Source: Triplophysa rosa (lineage: Eukaryota > Chordata > Actinopteri > Cypriniformes > Nemacheilidae). Taken from it: a stretch of DNA of 64,000 nucleotides. The notes under the pieces are model-generated. The model made no database searches. It saw only the letters and a list, made by a program, of their open reading frames with translations, and had not been told where the DNA came from. The stretch covers positions 4,846,096 through 4,910,095 of the forward strand of contig NC_079898.1 of the NCBI RefSeq assembly GCF_024868665.1, in the 5' to 3' direction. Positions 44,948 to 59,900 of this stretch are shown here, one piece after another; positions within the stretch are counted from its first letter, which is position 1, and each line of letters begins with the position of its first letter. A program made the position numbers and the translations under genes.

Positions 44948-47900
44948 CTGCAGGAAAAAAAGAGAGCAAGATGGAATAACTCATACATTAAATACCACTA
45001 TAAAGCCAGAGGCAACAGGAATAAACCTGGTTGTGACTGGTGATGGAAGATAGTGTCTGACTGGCTTATACACGGGCAACAGATGGCATTTTATCAGGTG
45101 CATTACACATCAACCTCTGCTGTATCTCTGGCACCACGCTAAAAGGGTTTGACGTCGATGGAGAAATTCCATAGAGGACCCTTAGGCAAGCTGTGGGCTT
45201 TTAACCAAGAAAAATGTTACATATGTTTGATCCAGAATCACCTCTCTGGAACAAAGGAGACATACGGAGGAGATATACAGCATTTAATTGGAAAAGATTG
45301 TCATTGCTGTCAAAGAACATGGGAAAGCAGAACAAAAACGCCAATATTTCACAAAGCTTCCACCTTCTTACCGCTTGTTTGTTTTAATGTTATTTTATTG
45401 TAAATTATGACTCCAAATCAAAGAGTCAGTTTTGTTTTTAAATCATCTACGAATATATTTCTGTACATTATCAAACATAGTAAAAACAGGAAGTGTGTTG
45501 ATTCTTACTGGGTCTGGCTATTAGATCAGATTATAATGTACCTAGTGACATTTACAGAGTTTACATTAATGCAGCCGATAAACAAGTACAAATCTGAATC
45601 TCTCTCTAACCATAGCGTGATACAAAGAAAATTAGAAATGTCAAATGAATAATCATTCAAATGAGCATTTGTGTCCAATGAACGAAAATCAGCCAGAGCT
45701 ATGCTTTTGTGCTTGGGTTGAAAATGGCCTTATGTTTCTACCGTTTTGAGCTACAGCCGTCTCCAAACAAAGAGTAAAACCTGGCCAAAAAATGATTACA
45801 TGTTCCTCTATTTTCAATGCCGCACCATCCTGGTGCCAACAATTGGTTCAGTCAGATGATGGCTTTTTCGTCCTTCATAAGGCTGCTTTGTTGTCATGTG
45901 AGGACAAAGGCCCAGCGAGGGCTGCTGACTAGCTGTTTTGTGCTGCTGTGATGATAACAGCAAGGGACTTGAGTGACTGACCATAAAGTGAATGTAATGG
46001 CATTATCAGACGCACGTCTCCCAGCCTGGCCCATTACGGCACTCCGATTAGGGTGTGTGTTTGTGAGGATCTCTTGAGTTTCCCAGGAAACTAGTTTATA
46101 CAAGTACATTTAATCACAATTAATTCAAATTTTATTTGTACACAATTTTAATGTTTATTACATCCTATCTTGCAATAAACACACTTCGTTTTTGGCTTTG
46201 CTTTTAAAGAAATTGTTCGATTTTGCTTCACTGTAAAAAAAAATGGTTAAAATTAAAAATCTCACCTTTGCAACTAAAAAGTGCATATTAGTACCTCAGA
46301 TTGGTATTAAAAAGGTGCATAATAATATACTCAATAGGTCCTTGGGTTACAATTATATACCCAAAAGGTACTTTATGTTTTCTATCTGTAGAGGTACAAA
46401 AAAGTGCCATTAAAGGGATAGTTCACCCAACAATGAAAATTCTGACATGATTTACTCACCCCCGAGATTGTTCCAAACTTGTATACATTTCTCAGATCTC
46501 ATCCCAATCATTGACTCCCGTAGTATTTATTTTCCCTACTATGGCAGTAAATGGGGATGAGAGCTGTTTGGTTACTGACATTCTTCCAAATATCTTCCTT
46601 TGTGTTCAGCAGAACAAAGAAATTCATACAGGTTTGTAACAACCTAATGGTGAGTAAATGATGACAGATTTAGCTTTTTTGGTGAACTATCCCTTTAAGG
46701 GTATCACCCCAGTGATGGCTATTGTACCTTTCTAACAGCTGCGTTTACATGGACACATTGGATTGAATTTAATCAGATTGTGCAATCTGAATGTAGTGTT
46801 TACATGAAAGGTAAATAAAGTGATCTGATTGATGTGCGTGTTTACATGACATGCTTTAAATCCGATATAATCTGCTGACATGCGCACACTGCACAAGTGT
46901 TCACCTAAATACCCACTAAAACAGTGTTTTAAAGCACATGTTGTGTATATTTTATTTTACAAACCACACAAAAAAAATGTACAGTTTATAAAGGCAGAGT
47001 AATGTCTGGTGCGAATGAAGCACGAGCACATCCGATGCGGTTTACCATGGTAAAACCATGACAAAACTACCAAGACCCACCAGAGCGTTCTGCAGGCAAA
47101 CAATAATTAGAATAAATGTTTATCAACAACAGCTAATACCGAACTTTAGAAGTGATGATATGCGGACTCATATATCAGCATTAACGGTAAACAGAGACGG
47201 GCGCGGTGGACATTATAATATTCACAAAACGGCTACTCAAACAATGTTGTAAGCACAGATGTATTTATTTTATGTCACAGACACCAGCATAATAATGTAC
47301 AATTCATAAACGCAAAATAATGGGGACATTCTAAAACGCTCAACGTGAAAAACGCTTAATGTAGTTTAACGTACCTAAACAGCAATCAAGGAAAACCAAA
47401 TTTATGTCAAATTTGACTTCTAATAAACACATGCTGCTGTCAAAAGAACGAGCTCTTGTTCCGCAGATAAAGTGAATATCACGTTAAGCGTTCTCACCAT
47501 AGAAGTCCATTATAAGAGAAAACAGCTTAACGTGGTTTATACAAATTTCTGTCATTTTAGTTGTAATATATACTTCAAAAGCCACCGTGCATTGTGTTAA
47601 AAAGTGGCGTAGCCTACTCTTTATACCCAGTTATGCCCTGTCTGAAACGAATATTAAGAAATGAGGTTGAAAGGTAATAAAGTTGCTAACTCCTGGCTTC
47701 AGTGTTGTTACATCGAGCTGAATAGCCTGTGGAGCAAACTAGAACAAAACAGCACAAATGTTTCTAAAAGCTCTGATAAAAAGGGACAGAAATATAAATG
47801 AGATGATACAGCGCGTTCTTCTGGCACGAATGCTCGCACGGCTATTGCGTCAGTAGGCTAATTAGCGTTGCTGTTTATCCGCGGAACAAGAGCTCATTCT

Positions 47901-50900
47901 TTTGACAGCAGCAAGTGTTTAGTAGAAGGAAGGTTTGACATAAATTTGGTTTTCCTTGATCGCTGTTTAGGTACGTTAAGCTTTTTTCACGTTAAGTGTT
48001 TTAGAATGTCCCAAATAATGTCTAGTACATATCAATGCAGCAAGGTCGTTACAGCGACTTACCATGGTAAAAACAGTTAATCCTTCCAAAGCACATGTAA
48101 GTAAACAATAAATAAAATAAATGTTCGGTAGCCTACTACGCATATACATTAAATTTTATGACTAGATATTTTAGCCTACAGTATGTTTGTACTCTACATC
48201 TGCAAATGTATAGTGTTTTAAAAAGGAACTCAGAAATTGCGGTAAAAACTCACTCCAGGGAAACAGTTAAGACATTTTAAATGCATAGAAACATGAAGAT
48301 GTTCATTTAGAGATGACAAGCATATGGAAATGTGTACCGCTTTGCCAGATTTATGATTTTTGGTTTCTTTAGCAAACAGCTGCTCCATTCCGTGCGTCAT
48401 GCCCTTACGTCTGTACGAGCCAGTGTCGTCTTTGCACATGCGCACAACTTCCTACTTCGGTTTTTAATCTGATCAAGTGTTTATATGTCCTAACAAGCGG
48501 GTTACAAATGGCATAAACCACCCCTTACAATCCCGCTGAAAAATGAACGACATGAACGAGCTGTTATTTCTCACTCGTGAACGAAAGATGAGGTCTCTTG
48601 TTCAACAAGTACAGAAACGTACACAATGTAAAGATCCTTACGAAAATAATGCAAGCTGATGGTTAAATGTAACAAAGACAAATTAACATTGTCATTTTTA
48701 TTGCATGGAAAATGTCAAGCCCTGTTTACTCAGTTATTGTACTGCAAGCACAGGTGTTTTATGTGCATTTTGTATAATTTATTGTTCTTTCAAATAAAAA
48801 CGACTTCATTACGTTTAATTCATGTCATGCACTTCTCTAAAAACTGTAAACAGGGTTTTTCATGCATAGAGAGATTGGAGCCGGCCGCCTCCGTCAAATG
48901 TCGTGCCGCCTCAGGCTAAAATTATGTTGTGAGTCTTCACAAGAAATGCTGCGTGCATTTAACAGACTGTCATTTGTAACTGCAGTTGCGGCATTATGCC
49001 ACAGTGGAGGCGCTGTTTCGTTATCAGCACACTGAGGCGCTAAAAAGAGTTGCAGAACAAGAGCTAGCTGTGTTTCACGGCTGTTTGTTTTGCATCCAAG
49101 TACGTTCAATTTCTTTAAATTTACTAAATTAACATGACGTACATCATTGCAATGTCTTTAGCTGTGCAGTCGGATTGTTGAATCAGCGTATACTGTACAC
49201 AGCGAGTTCGTCAGTATGAACGCACATTGCGTTCAGAACGACTCGCACTCGAATGACTCATTTGAACCGATTCATTTAAACTATTGAACTTTTCAGTCAC
49301 TAGCGAATATAAGAGATCCTTGAATCATTTAAAGTTAACCACGGAGAATACAAGATGTGAATGAGCTTTGCTCATTTAGAAATACTGGTTAATTCAGTTG
49401 GCTATTGTGGGCTGAATAGTTAATTGAAAATGATAGAAAAGCTTTATTTGATTAAAAAAAACATTTCTGTTTGGTTGAATAAAAGTAATGTTTTATATAA
49501 CTTAATAATTGTCATCTAATTTTATTAGAACTTTTAATATGTCAAACTCAAAGTCACTTTGGTTAAGCCACTTAAAGGTACGGTAGGCCTACGTGTGTGT
49601 GTACAAGATCAGGATGGCACCACCTCCGTCTCATTTTGAGCCAGGAAAAACCACGTGTAAAACAAAAAATATTGGTTAGCTCTCATTCGCGTCACGTCAG
49701 CAAATAGCATTCCAGTTCCGGCTGTGAAGGGACATGTAATTGGTTAGATCTTCCACTGAACGAATATGCCCACACTGACCAAGTCGCTGTTGAGTCTGAA
49801 CGAGAGAGATAGATCGCGTTCGTGAACGAATTGAAGGAGAGTGTGCAGGGTAGGTCGGTCATTTAGCATGTGAGTCTCGTTCAGCAATCAGCAGAAAGCA
49901 CTTACAGGTAGGCTACTTTGCACGCTTGTTTATTTAAAATACATAAACTTCATGTTTAACATAATCCTAGATTTATGAATGTGTAAATGACCAAACAATT
50001 AACTTTTTAATTTATATAGAAAAACCTTGTGCGTTGGTCATCTGAACCACTTATTTAGACTTATTTAATTTATTTAATGAGTAGATCAGAGACACACATT
50101 TTAATAAAGCCTGTAATCAGTTTAAACGTCCATTAACACGTTCGTTGACATAACACAACTCTTTTTCGCCACCTGCTGGCGTATTATAGAAATGGTCACT
50201 GAACAAATCAGTGAACGAATCTGAACGAATCATTTTGGTGAACGAACTGAAAAAGAACGAATCACTCAAATGAATCAAAATTCCCATCACTACCAAATGC
50301 TCGCTAGCATTCACCACAAGGTTCACTCGCCATGTGCACCAGGGGCGTAGCTACATGCGGCTACCCCTGAATGATGGATGGCCACCTATCTGGCCACCTC
50401 TGTTGTGCGAAGCAGTTTTAAGATGTCTGTCGGAGTTTACAGAGTGCTGCGCAGATCATTTAGCGTATGCACTGAAAGTAACGCGAGAACATTACTCTCG
50501 CATTAATATGATGTCATACGCTGACGCACTGACGCAAACAGTCTGAGCGCTATAGCTGAACAGCTGCTAACCGCTTCGTGACAGGTGTCGGTACACGATC
50601 CGGGATGCCTGCACGATCCGTCCGCGCATGCGCATAATGACGTAGTAGATAATTCTGTTTAGCGACGACACTGCACGATCTGTTCCACGCTTGAGCACCT
50701 TTGTACCGCGATTTTCACTACTGTCCACCTCTGGTCTCTTGTCACTTCTGTGCGCACACTATGCGTTGAAATACTCTGTAACGTTTCCCCAGACTTGTTT
50801 GTAGTTCTTTCTTCATGTAAGTGCAGATAGTCTAGGCTGAAATGCATATTATGTTCCTTATTGTGTTCTGTAAACACCATTGAAGGGATTATTCCTCATT

Positions 50901-53900
50901 TAGATTATATAGATAGATATATTAGCCTATATATAGACCCATACTAATACAAAATGAGTCGATTTAAACTTAACTAATATTAGCAGCTTTTAATAAAAAC
51001 CGTCTTTGACAATACTACTGACCTCAGATCGAAACACAGCAAGTTAAGTAGGCCTAATGCCATGCAGCAATGAATCGCAAAGGGGAGTATGGAGGAAACT
51101 GAAGGTTTGCAGTGACAGACTCTCAAGACTCAGACTTTATTCCACATGTAACCAAAATCGTGTATGTTCATGTAACAACTCCTTTATTATTTTGGATTGG
51201 CAATCACGTAAACACATCGTAATGCATAGCGTAAGCTACATTTTAAAACATCAAAATAGACCCGCCATGAACTGTTAAATGAAAAACACAATGTAGCCTA
51301 TAAAAATATGCCGCCAGTTGTGCCGTCTGGCCGTCAAGTGTTTCATCGCATGCTTGATACCAATAGTGTAGGGAAACCGTGACGTTGTTTACTACGTCAT
51401 TATGCGCATGCGCAGAACGGATCGTGCAGGCATCCCGGATCGTGTACCGACAACAGGTACTGTCTGTGTACCATGGAAGTTCATTGCGTGTTTAACTGGA
51501 TTTCATTCATTAATTACATTTTCGCGAAAGTTTAAGTTGGGGTACTGCAATTTTCTATACAAAATGCTAACATACTGCAAATGATAGCTAGCAAATTATT
51601 TTAAAATAATGTTGGCACATGAAAGCATTGCAAATAAATTGTTTACTTTATGTTCTTTGTGTATGTTTTGACCAGCAAACTATGTGTAATGAAGAATTGG
51701 TGTAAATTACAGTAGAAGTCTAAGAATTTCTGTCTGTAAGGATTTTTGGTCACCCTAATAAAATCACTGGGTCTTACCTGGCCACCTCTAAAAAAAGTTC
51801 TGGCTACACCCCTGATGTGCACACACTGCATCTATTAACATTTATCATCCAACTTACATTTAGACAGAGCAATATAACCCACATGTAACATATACGGGTG
51901 TATATAAACACATACAAAGGATATTTACCTGGAATTACACTTATGCATATAACATCAGATCGCGATGACAAGCAACACACACGGAGCGTGCGGTCTCTCG
52001 GAGCCACGCATGCGCACAAAGAGCCAGCGCACCACATCGCGTGAACAGGAGCGAAATCTCTTAAAGGGCCATACACAGATTTTACCACACAACAGAAAGG
52101 TTTAATTTTTACCCCCTGGCCACAATCTTGTCAATGCAATCCTGTATTATTTTGCTTCTTTCCATTTAGGAGCTCGATAGATGTGGCAATGTGAGGTGTC
52201 ATAATATAGAAAACACAGCCTAAAAACAGTTTTAGTGTTACACAGTAGAGTGAAAGTCAATGACATGAGGGTGAGTAAGTGATGGCTGTATTGTTTTTGG
52301 GAAAGACACTAAAACTAAGCTGTGGTCTAGAGGCTATAAAAAAGCGTTGGCATAAACTGGCATTTGGCCAGGATGACATTGTGAAACTGAGATGTTGGAT
52401 TTTGGGAACATTTAATGAACGTTGTTATTGATGTACTAGCTAGCAAACAAGGTGCTTTCTTTTTAATTACGGCTCCGGTACAAAAGGTGGCACACTGTGT
52501 GTCATTTGCCGCCTGCAAATGGCTTGTTTTTCTGAATAGCTTTGTGGGAGCACAGTGACAGCTAACCAGCAAGCTGCAAACAAAACAACAACCGTTTATG
52601 TGCTGTTCCATATATTCATATTAAAGGGATACTTCACCCAAAAATGACAATTCTGTCATCATTTACTCACTTTTGAGTTGTTCAAAATCTGTATAAATTT
52701 CTTTGTTCTGATGAACACAGAGAAAGATATTTGGAAGAATGCTTATAATCAAACAGATCTCACCCCCCATTGACTCCCATAGTAGGAAAAATTACTTTAT
52801 CGTTTTTTGTTCTGTTGAACACAAAAGAAGACATTTTGAAGAATGTAGGACAGCAAACAGTTCTGGGGCACTTTTGACTACCATTGTATTTTTTCCTACT
52901 ATGGTAGTCGAAATCTGTCTGGTTATAAGCATTCTTCCAAATATCTTTCTCTGTGTTCATCAGAACAAAGAAATTTATACAGATTTGGAAAAACTCGAAG
53001 GTGAATAAATTCATTTTTGGGTGAAGTATCCCTTTAAGGTCATTCCTACAGTGCAAGAAATCTTTATGTCCCTCTTACATATGCATTAATGTATTGGATG
53101 ATATCACAATTTTTCTTATTAGTTCGATTGACTGTACAAAAACATAATGAATTTTACCTTTTAATTTTGAGCAGGTACAGTAGTAGGCCTATTTCCATTT
53201 TCCTGTGTATATTGAAATTAGCAGTGTACCAATTTACAAAATGCCATATGACAATTTAATAACTAATTTTAGCTGTTTATTCATTTCTTCGTTTTTCTTG
53301 AATCAAAAGCCAACAAAACATATTCGAAATACTGTTTAAAACAATTGTGTGAGCTTTATGGAAATTACAACACTAGCATATTCATGAGTTCAATGTAAAA
53401 GTCCAAAAGAAACTGTACAACAGGATTGTGATTAGATGTGATTATGCATTTGCTTTCAGTGTTAGTGAAAAGGTATCATTGGATCTCATAATAGACTCTA
53501 GATAGCAGTACATTCAGGGGACTCCCACGAAATCAATTAAATCCCCATTTTTTTCCATCTATGGTGACACTACACATTGTTCAGTGGAGGTTAGTTGCAC
53601 ATATTCGCTTGGAGGGAGTCATTAGCCGACACAGATATGAGCCTTATCGCACGATAAATGCTCTGCATGCTTCTACTCATTATAATTCAACAATCTCTTC
53701 TCCTCCTGCTGCTGCTTAACTGCTATTCTCGCCTAAACTCTCATGAACTGTGTTAGGTATGATATGAAGTTTGGCACTTTGTTTATGGGGGTTTTGACAG
53801 GGACACTTATACACACAAATAAGAACACACACACACACAGACATTCAACCCCATCATCATGCCAGTGAAACTCAGCGTAATTGCGGCGGTTGCTATAGCG

Positions 53901-56900
53901 TGCTATGCCCAGCAAGTGAGTGGGAGAGAACTAATTATAGCAGATGTGAGAATGAGCGGTGTGTGTGTGCACGCGTGTATGTGTGGAGAGAGTCAGTGGG
54001 GGGGTGAAACATGCAATATGCCATCACACAGAGCAAAGAAAGCCTTAGACCTGGCTGACACAATCTCACAATGATGCTTGTTACGAATATGGAAAAAAAT
54101 CACTACCATGGTAATAATACTGACACAAATTTTTATTGTCGAGTAGTTGATGTGCTGTGGTTGGCTAATCATCTGAATAACTAGGCAATAAGTGAGTTTT
54201 GAAGCAATATTCTTCAATACAGATCTTCAAATACATGTATGCATGTGAAAGACACTGATGTGCATTCAAGTTCTACATGTTATCAGTATTTGTCCTCCCT
54301 GGGAATCAAACCCTTGGCACTACTGTAGCACAATGTTGTTTACACTAAAAAATAATAAACCCTGGATAATTATAACCCTTATGATAAAGGGAGAGTTGTG
54401 GATTTTTATAATAACGCCACATAATTTGGACATGGTTGTTTAAGTTTACTCAGTTCAGTTTAGTTTATCATACATTATGTAGTTGAGTAGAGATAACATG
54501 TTTCTATTGTGTGGAACCACTTTCCATAATTGAATTAAGTTAGTTTAAAGTATTGTTTCTTTTCAGTGCATAATTCCTTTCTGTTATATAATTTTCCTAT
54601 TTTATCATTATTTTGCAATATCAGGTTTAATTTGATACCTGTCATCTGTCATGCTAATGGATTAAATGTCTTAGTCTAATACTCAAGTCACAGTTTCACA
54701 GACAAGGCTTAGCTTATGCCAGGACTATGCCTTAGTTAAATAACATATATCAGTTGCTTTTATAAAAATACCTCCTACAAACATTACTGGTGTGCATCTT
54801 GAGACAAAACAATGGCACTGACATATTTTTAGATATGTTAGGGCACGTTATTTTCAGTTAAGACAACTCAAACATTTATTTTAGCATGGGGCAAGCCTTG
54901 TCTCTGAAACAATACTGTTTTAGTAGGATGTTTTACTATCTTGATGCACTCTCCTCTCACAAAAGCTTTTAGATATGAATGAGCCAATTGTCCTTTTTTT
55001 AATGATTTTTGTTATTTCTATACAGTATTTTCTTATGTATCTATACTGCTGGTGTTAATAGATACCATATTCACTGTAAAGCTGCAACAATGCAACATTT
55101 TAATTGAACTAAATATAATTTCCATTTTTCCTAAAATGTTTTCTCACACTGTGAAACTACATAAATAAAATAAAATAAATTGAACTAAAATAAATAAATA
55201 TAGTTTCATGGTACTCGCTCAATTGTATAATACTGTATAATGGACGCAACAATTTTACTCTGTACAACAATCAATTTCATCTAACATCTACATTTTTCAA
55301 TTGTCTCAGGTAAAGTGGTGAATTTAAGGAACAGTCTGTTGCCACAAGTGATAATTTACAGTTGTGCTAATTGAAAAATGTACATACAACTAGTCGCTAC
55401 AAAAAGTTGAGGCCTGATTTTTCAATCCAATGAATTCCCACTATTAAAACCAAGTTCCATCCTACATGTTGATGTTGTTGAATACTTTCACAAAGAAGTA
55501 CTTCAGATTGGAAAAGTAAAATGATTGCCTTTTTGCCCTCTTATCTGCACTTTAATGTTCATAATGTGTACTTACTGTATCTCTTGCATGGATCCAGCCA
55601 CACAGTGAAAGCGTTCCGGTACGGCCTTCCATTCACGGGCGAGTTTGACCATGCCTCCAGCATCCAACACACCATAACCAAACAGATGATTGAACTCCAG
55701 GCCCACACCGTTCCTTCTCCACTGGTGAACCTCATCGTGCAGTTTGTTCCTCTTAGATGTGAGTACAGTCAGGTGCTGCAGGTCTCTCCAAGTCAGGTCT
55801 GGACTACACACACATTTAAAAGACAGAAAAACGTCACTATAAAGTGGATGACTGTTAATTTAATTGCTGTTGTCATACGCTGGAAACGTTCAAGCCCTCT
55901 TAAAATCTCCTAAACATAGTTATTGTGGCAATTTAAAATACATTTGTTCGGTTGAGTCAGGGCTTTCCTAGAAAGTGCAGGTAGCATGAGAGCAACAAAA
56001 CCCTTACAGCTGCATATGGATTCTTGAAGCTCTTCTACTTCAGATGAAGAGCAATTTGCAGTGCGCAGTACAGACATCAGATGTTTAAAACAGTGCTGTG
56101 TTCAACCTGCAGTGTGACCTAACTAGTACGTACAGTATATCAATTTATGAGTATTATTATACTGTTAAATAAAAAGTACTTTGTCTTGTTTTATTGTTTT
56201 ATCTTTCGATTTGAAACTTGATAGTTAGCTGTAACATATGACGTCATTGTACAGTAAAATAATCCTCACAAAATTTCCTTGTTAGTACAAAATGTAGCAC
56301 GTAGTAAGAGTAAAAATGCAAACACAGAATTTCCCAAGAAACAAAATGATAAAAATGTATAAGAGATTGTTTCTTTGCTTAATTTTACTGAACATTTTGC
56401 AGACTTTTGCAGACAGACTGAAATAAAAGATTATGCAGACTGTTTAGGATCCGACAATACACAAATGTGAGTAACCATGTTTTTAACCTTTTTTAACATT
56501 ATTCTTTTTTAAATCTTGCTGACAATATAGTGGACATCAAGGAATAGTTCAAAGTAATATTGTAAAAAACTGATGTTTCTGATTTTTAGTTCTGATTGGG
56601 TGAGCCAAAATCAAAACCAATTAAATTCAACTTCAATGATCTACATAGCGACATTGCTTAGCAACCATAAACATCTCCACTGCATTGTGCCAAACACAGA
56701 CCTTAACTGTGCGTTCACACCACCGCCATCGAGAGCATCAAAAATCGCTTTGGCCGCCCTGCCAACAACGCTGTAGAAAGATTTGTGGATGCTCTGACGT
56801 AGACTCAGTCTCAAGTGGTGGACTTCTACGTTCCGATTGGTTGCCGCCGAACAACGTCATAGCTCATTACCATAAAGTAGACTTGATTTCTCCTCGACGC

Positions 56901-59900
56901 CCTCAACGGCCAAGACGCGCTGCTGCTTGCTGCCGGCTCACATTGAAAATGAATGACTTCCGGCCACTTTGACGCTCTCGACGGCGGCGGTGTGAACGCA
57001 CAGTGAGAGAGGAGAGACCAGAGCCGTTGAAAAACAGAGTTGTGACACTCGCATAGACGTCCGTTGGAAAAATGGAATGCTGAAGTAACTTGTGTCATGG
57101 AGTTCCAAACATTACATTGAAGTCCATTCATTTCACTGTTTCCCAAACACATTCAAAGGTAAGTTGATAAAATGCATATGTGTAAAACTGGTGTTTTATT
57201 GTAAGGATGTTTTTGAAACAAAATATTATTTTCCAAAATAAAAATGGCTTTTCTGCGTGTCTGTATGTGTCGTTGAATGATTTTCTATCAAGCCTGCTCA
57301 TTAAATAAAATGTTATTTACCCTCTCCCTGTATAAATTACATAATAAAATCTCTTACTGAATGAAATTGTTTGTCTTGTTCATTTTTCAGAGTTCTTTGT
57401 GGTGCCATTACTTGTAATCATTGATTATTTATTGATAAATTACTTGTGCATTTTTATGTGAACGTCTTAACATAATTTAATATTGGTATGTACTGATGAT
57501 CATAGAAGCATAAGAAACAGATGGATGAATGCATGCATACTGTTAATGTATTGCACATTATTCATCCTTCCTAGTCATACAATGAAAAAAAGTACAGCAA
57601 AATCTTTACCGGATGGCACAATTTTACCATTAACAGTCTACCACCATTTTCAATCCACATTTACTTTTGCCTGCAGAGAAGACCATTCTCCTGCCAGCTA
57701 CATCATTATTCAGTACTGAGCAAACACAAGGCCTTTACACAGGGAAGGTCATGTCAACAGTTATTAACACCAGTTCTAACACATAACACCCTACTGAAAT
57801 GTGACACAACTGCCTCCACCAGTTCATTCCACACAAAGCTTTCTCAATCAGATTCATGTTTATCACAGTTGGTGTTTAAATCCCTGTTGATTTGGTTTCT
57901 TTGATTTCAATAGAAGCAATAAGTAGAGCAGTGGTTTCCAATGTGTGAGGTGTCAGAATCATTTAACCAAGTGTAAACCAAAAGTACTTTTTCATGTGTG
58001 CCCATAACCTAATCTTAAGTAATTATTTAGGCAAATTACATAAACGAGGAGAAGAGAAGGGGTCAGGAGACATGCCGAAAGAATAGAGGTTGGGATGAGG
58101 CTGCTTTAATATCCTGATAATAAAAGAAGATTGGATTCCTCAAATTTACAGTAAATAACCTTATTTAAATTGTAATAAAACAGACCTGATATATTTATAT
58201 TTCTCAGCTTTGAAAGCTCTGCCACTGTTGTGAAACTTTATTATTATGTTTTATGGCTTAATTTGATTTCTTTAGCTATTTTACCCCGAATCAAATCTGC
58301 AAAAGAGAACCTTCTTGCTGGTTTGTTAGAGGTAAGCTCACTGCCCAAGACAACCCATGAAGTGGAACAATTGATCATGTGACGAGGAATTGCATTGGCT
58401 TCACAAAAGATCAATATGTGTGTTTGACTTTATGCGGCGTTGTGCAGACCGATCGGCGGCGGACTTGAAGCAGTGCAGGCTGGTTAGAAATTTGAGCCAG
58501 CGTTGATGCCTCGTCACTGTGACGTATGACATTAAAGTACTGCGAGACGTAGCGCATGACTGGCCAGACTGATGTGCATTTCGTGTTTAATATAACGCCT
58601 TCAAGACAAAAACTAGTACATTTTGAATGATCTGTTTTGGTTCATAAGAACAAAGAAAGCCATACAAGATTACAGTAAGGGTAAATAAATGACTTCATAT
58701 TTTGGATGAACGATCATTTTAAAGTTCCTTTTAAAAGGCTGTACAGTATATTGTATCAAATTATTCGCGTGTGCAGTTGTGTGTTTGGTTGCATATTTTA
58801 CCATTGTGTAACCAGCTTCATCAGTATAGTAGGATACACTGTAATGGACCAGAACGCTAGGTTCGCTACTGAGGGCAAGAATGAGAGAATGCACACTAAC
58901 ACACAGAGTAGACAGACCAGGAAAATACTTTCACCAAGAGGGTTTTGATTTTCTTTTTTTTTACCTTGGTTGAATTAGAACCTCTAACCCACAAAGAATA
59001 CAATTTCCAATAAACCGATCACATCAAGAAAAATAACAATATAACTGAAAATAATACAAAAACTTGTCAGTAATTCACCATAGATGAACAGTTCTCAAAC
59101 CATGGAACAAGTGTGTATGTACCTGTGCAAAGAAAATAGTCTGCTGAATCCGTATTGTAGTGTATACTAATGTCTGTGGTGTAAACGTTCAAGAGTGCTA
59201 CAATCAGTTCTGTGCAATGTCGAGGTAACTGATGAGAAATACCAATAAGGCTGAGTAAATTCCACTTGTGAAAACAGATAAAGCACTTGTCACTCCACGA
59301 TTCGTGAATTCCCTTCTTTCCGTCTCTTTTAGGATTCTCAAACTGGGAGGCTCGCCATCTCAGGATCACAGTCTGTTCCAGACTTCCCAAAAAAACCTGA
59401 CCTGTTCATACAACAGTGCCATAAACATCATGGACATATCATATAGACACTCATATATGACTTTTAAACTCAGCATATCTTACATACTTTAACTCAACTG
59501 GGTGGAAAATACTATTTTATCACTTCACACATGACCACTTATATACATAAATGACAATACTCTGCTGATAAGCATCTTTTTTGAGCTCTAAATAAACTTA
59601 ATGCATACAGTTACAATACATTACAATTACCAACTAGACAAATACATGCATATTAACCCATATAAAACACTCCTAAATATGAATGTAACTCATTAACGCT
59701 TCATTTCAGAGAATTGAACATTATATTATTTTGAAACTCACCAAATCCGGGGGATTTCAACACAATTAATCAACTGCATTAGTTTTCTACAGGCCCCACA
59801 ATCGGCTATCATTCACTTCAATATCATCAATCATCTCACTAAAATGACCCAAATAAGTTTTATACAAGGGTTATAACACCATACTACATATTATTTATTC

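Noticed and set aside
53859..54074. 71-codon frame starting like a signal peptide
   Set aside because: Too short, low-complexity after residue 40, and no family resemblance.
56826..57152. 108-codon frame on the - strand
   Set aside because: It runs through the MITE at 56707-57003 and its right flank and has no protein match.
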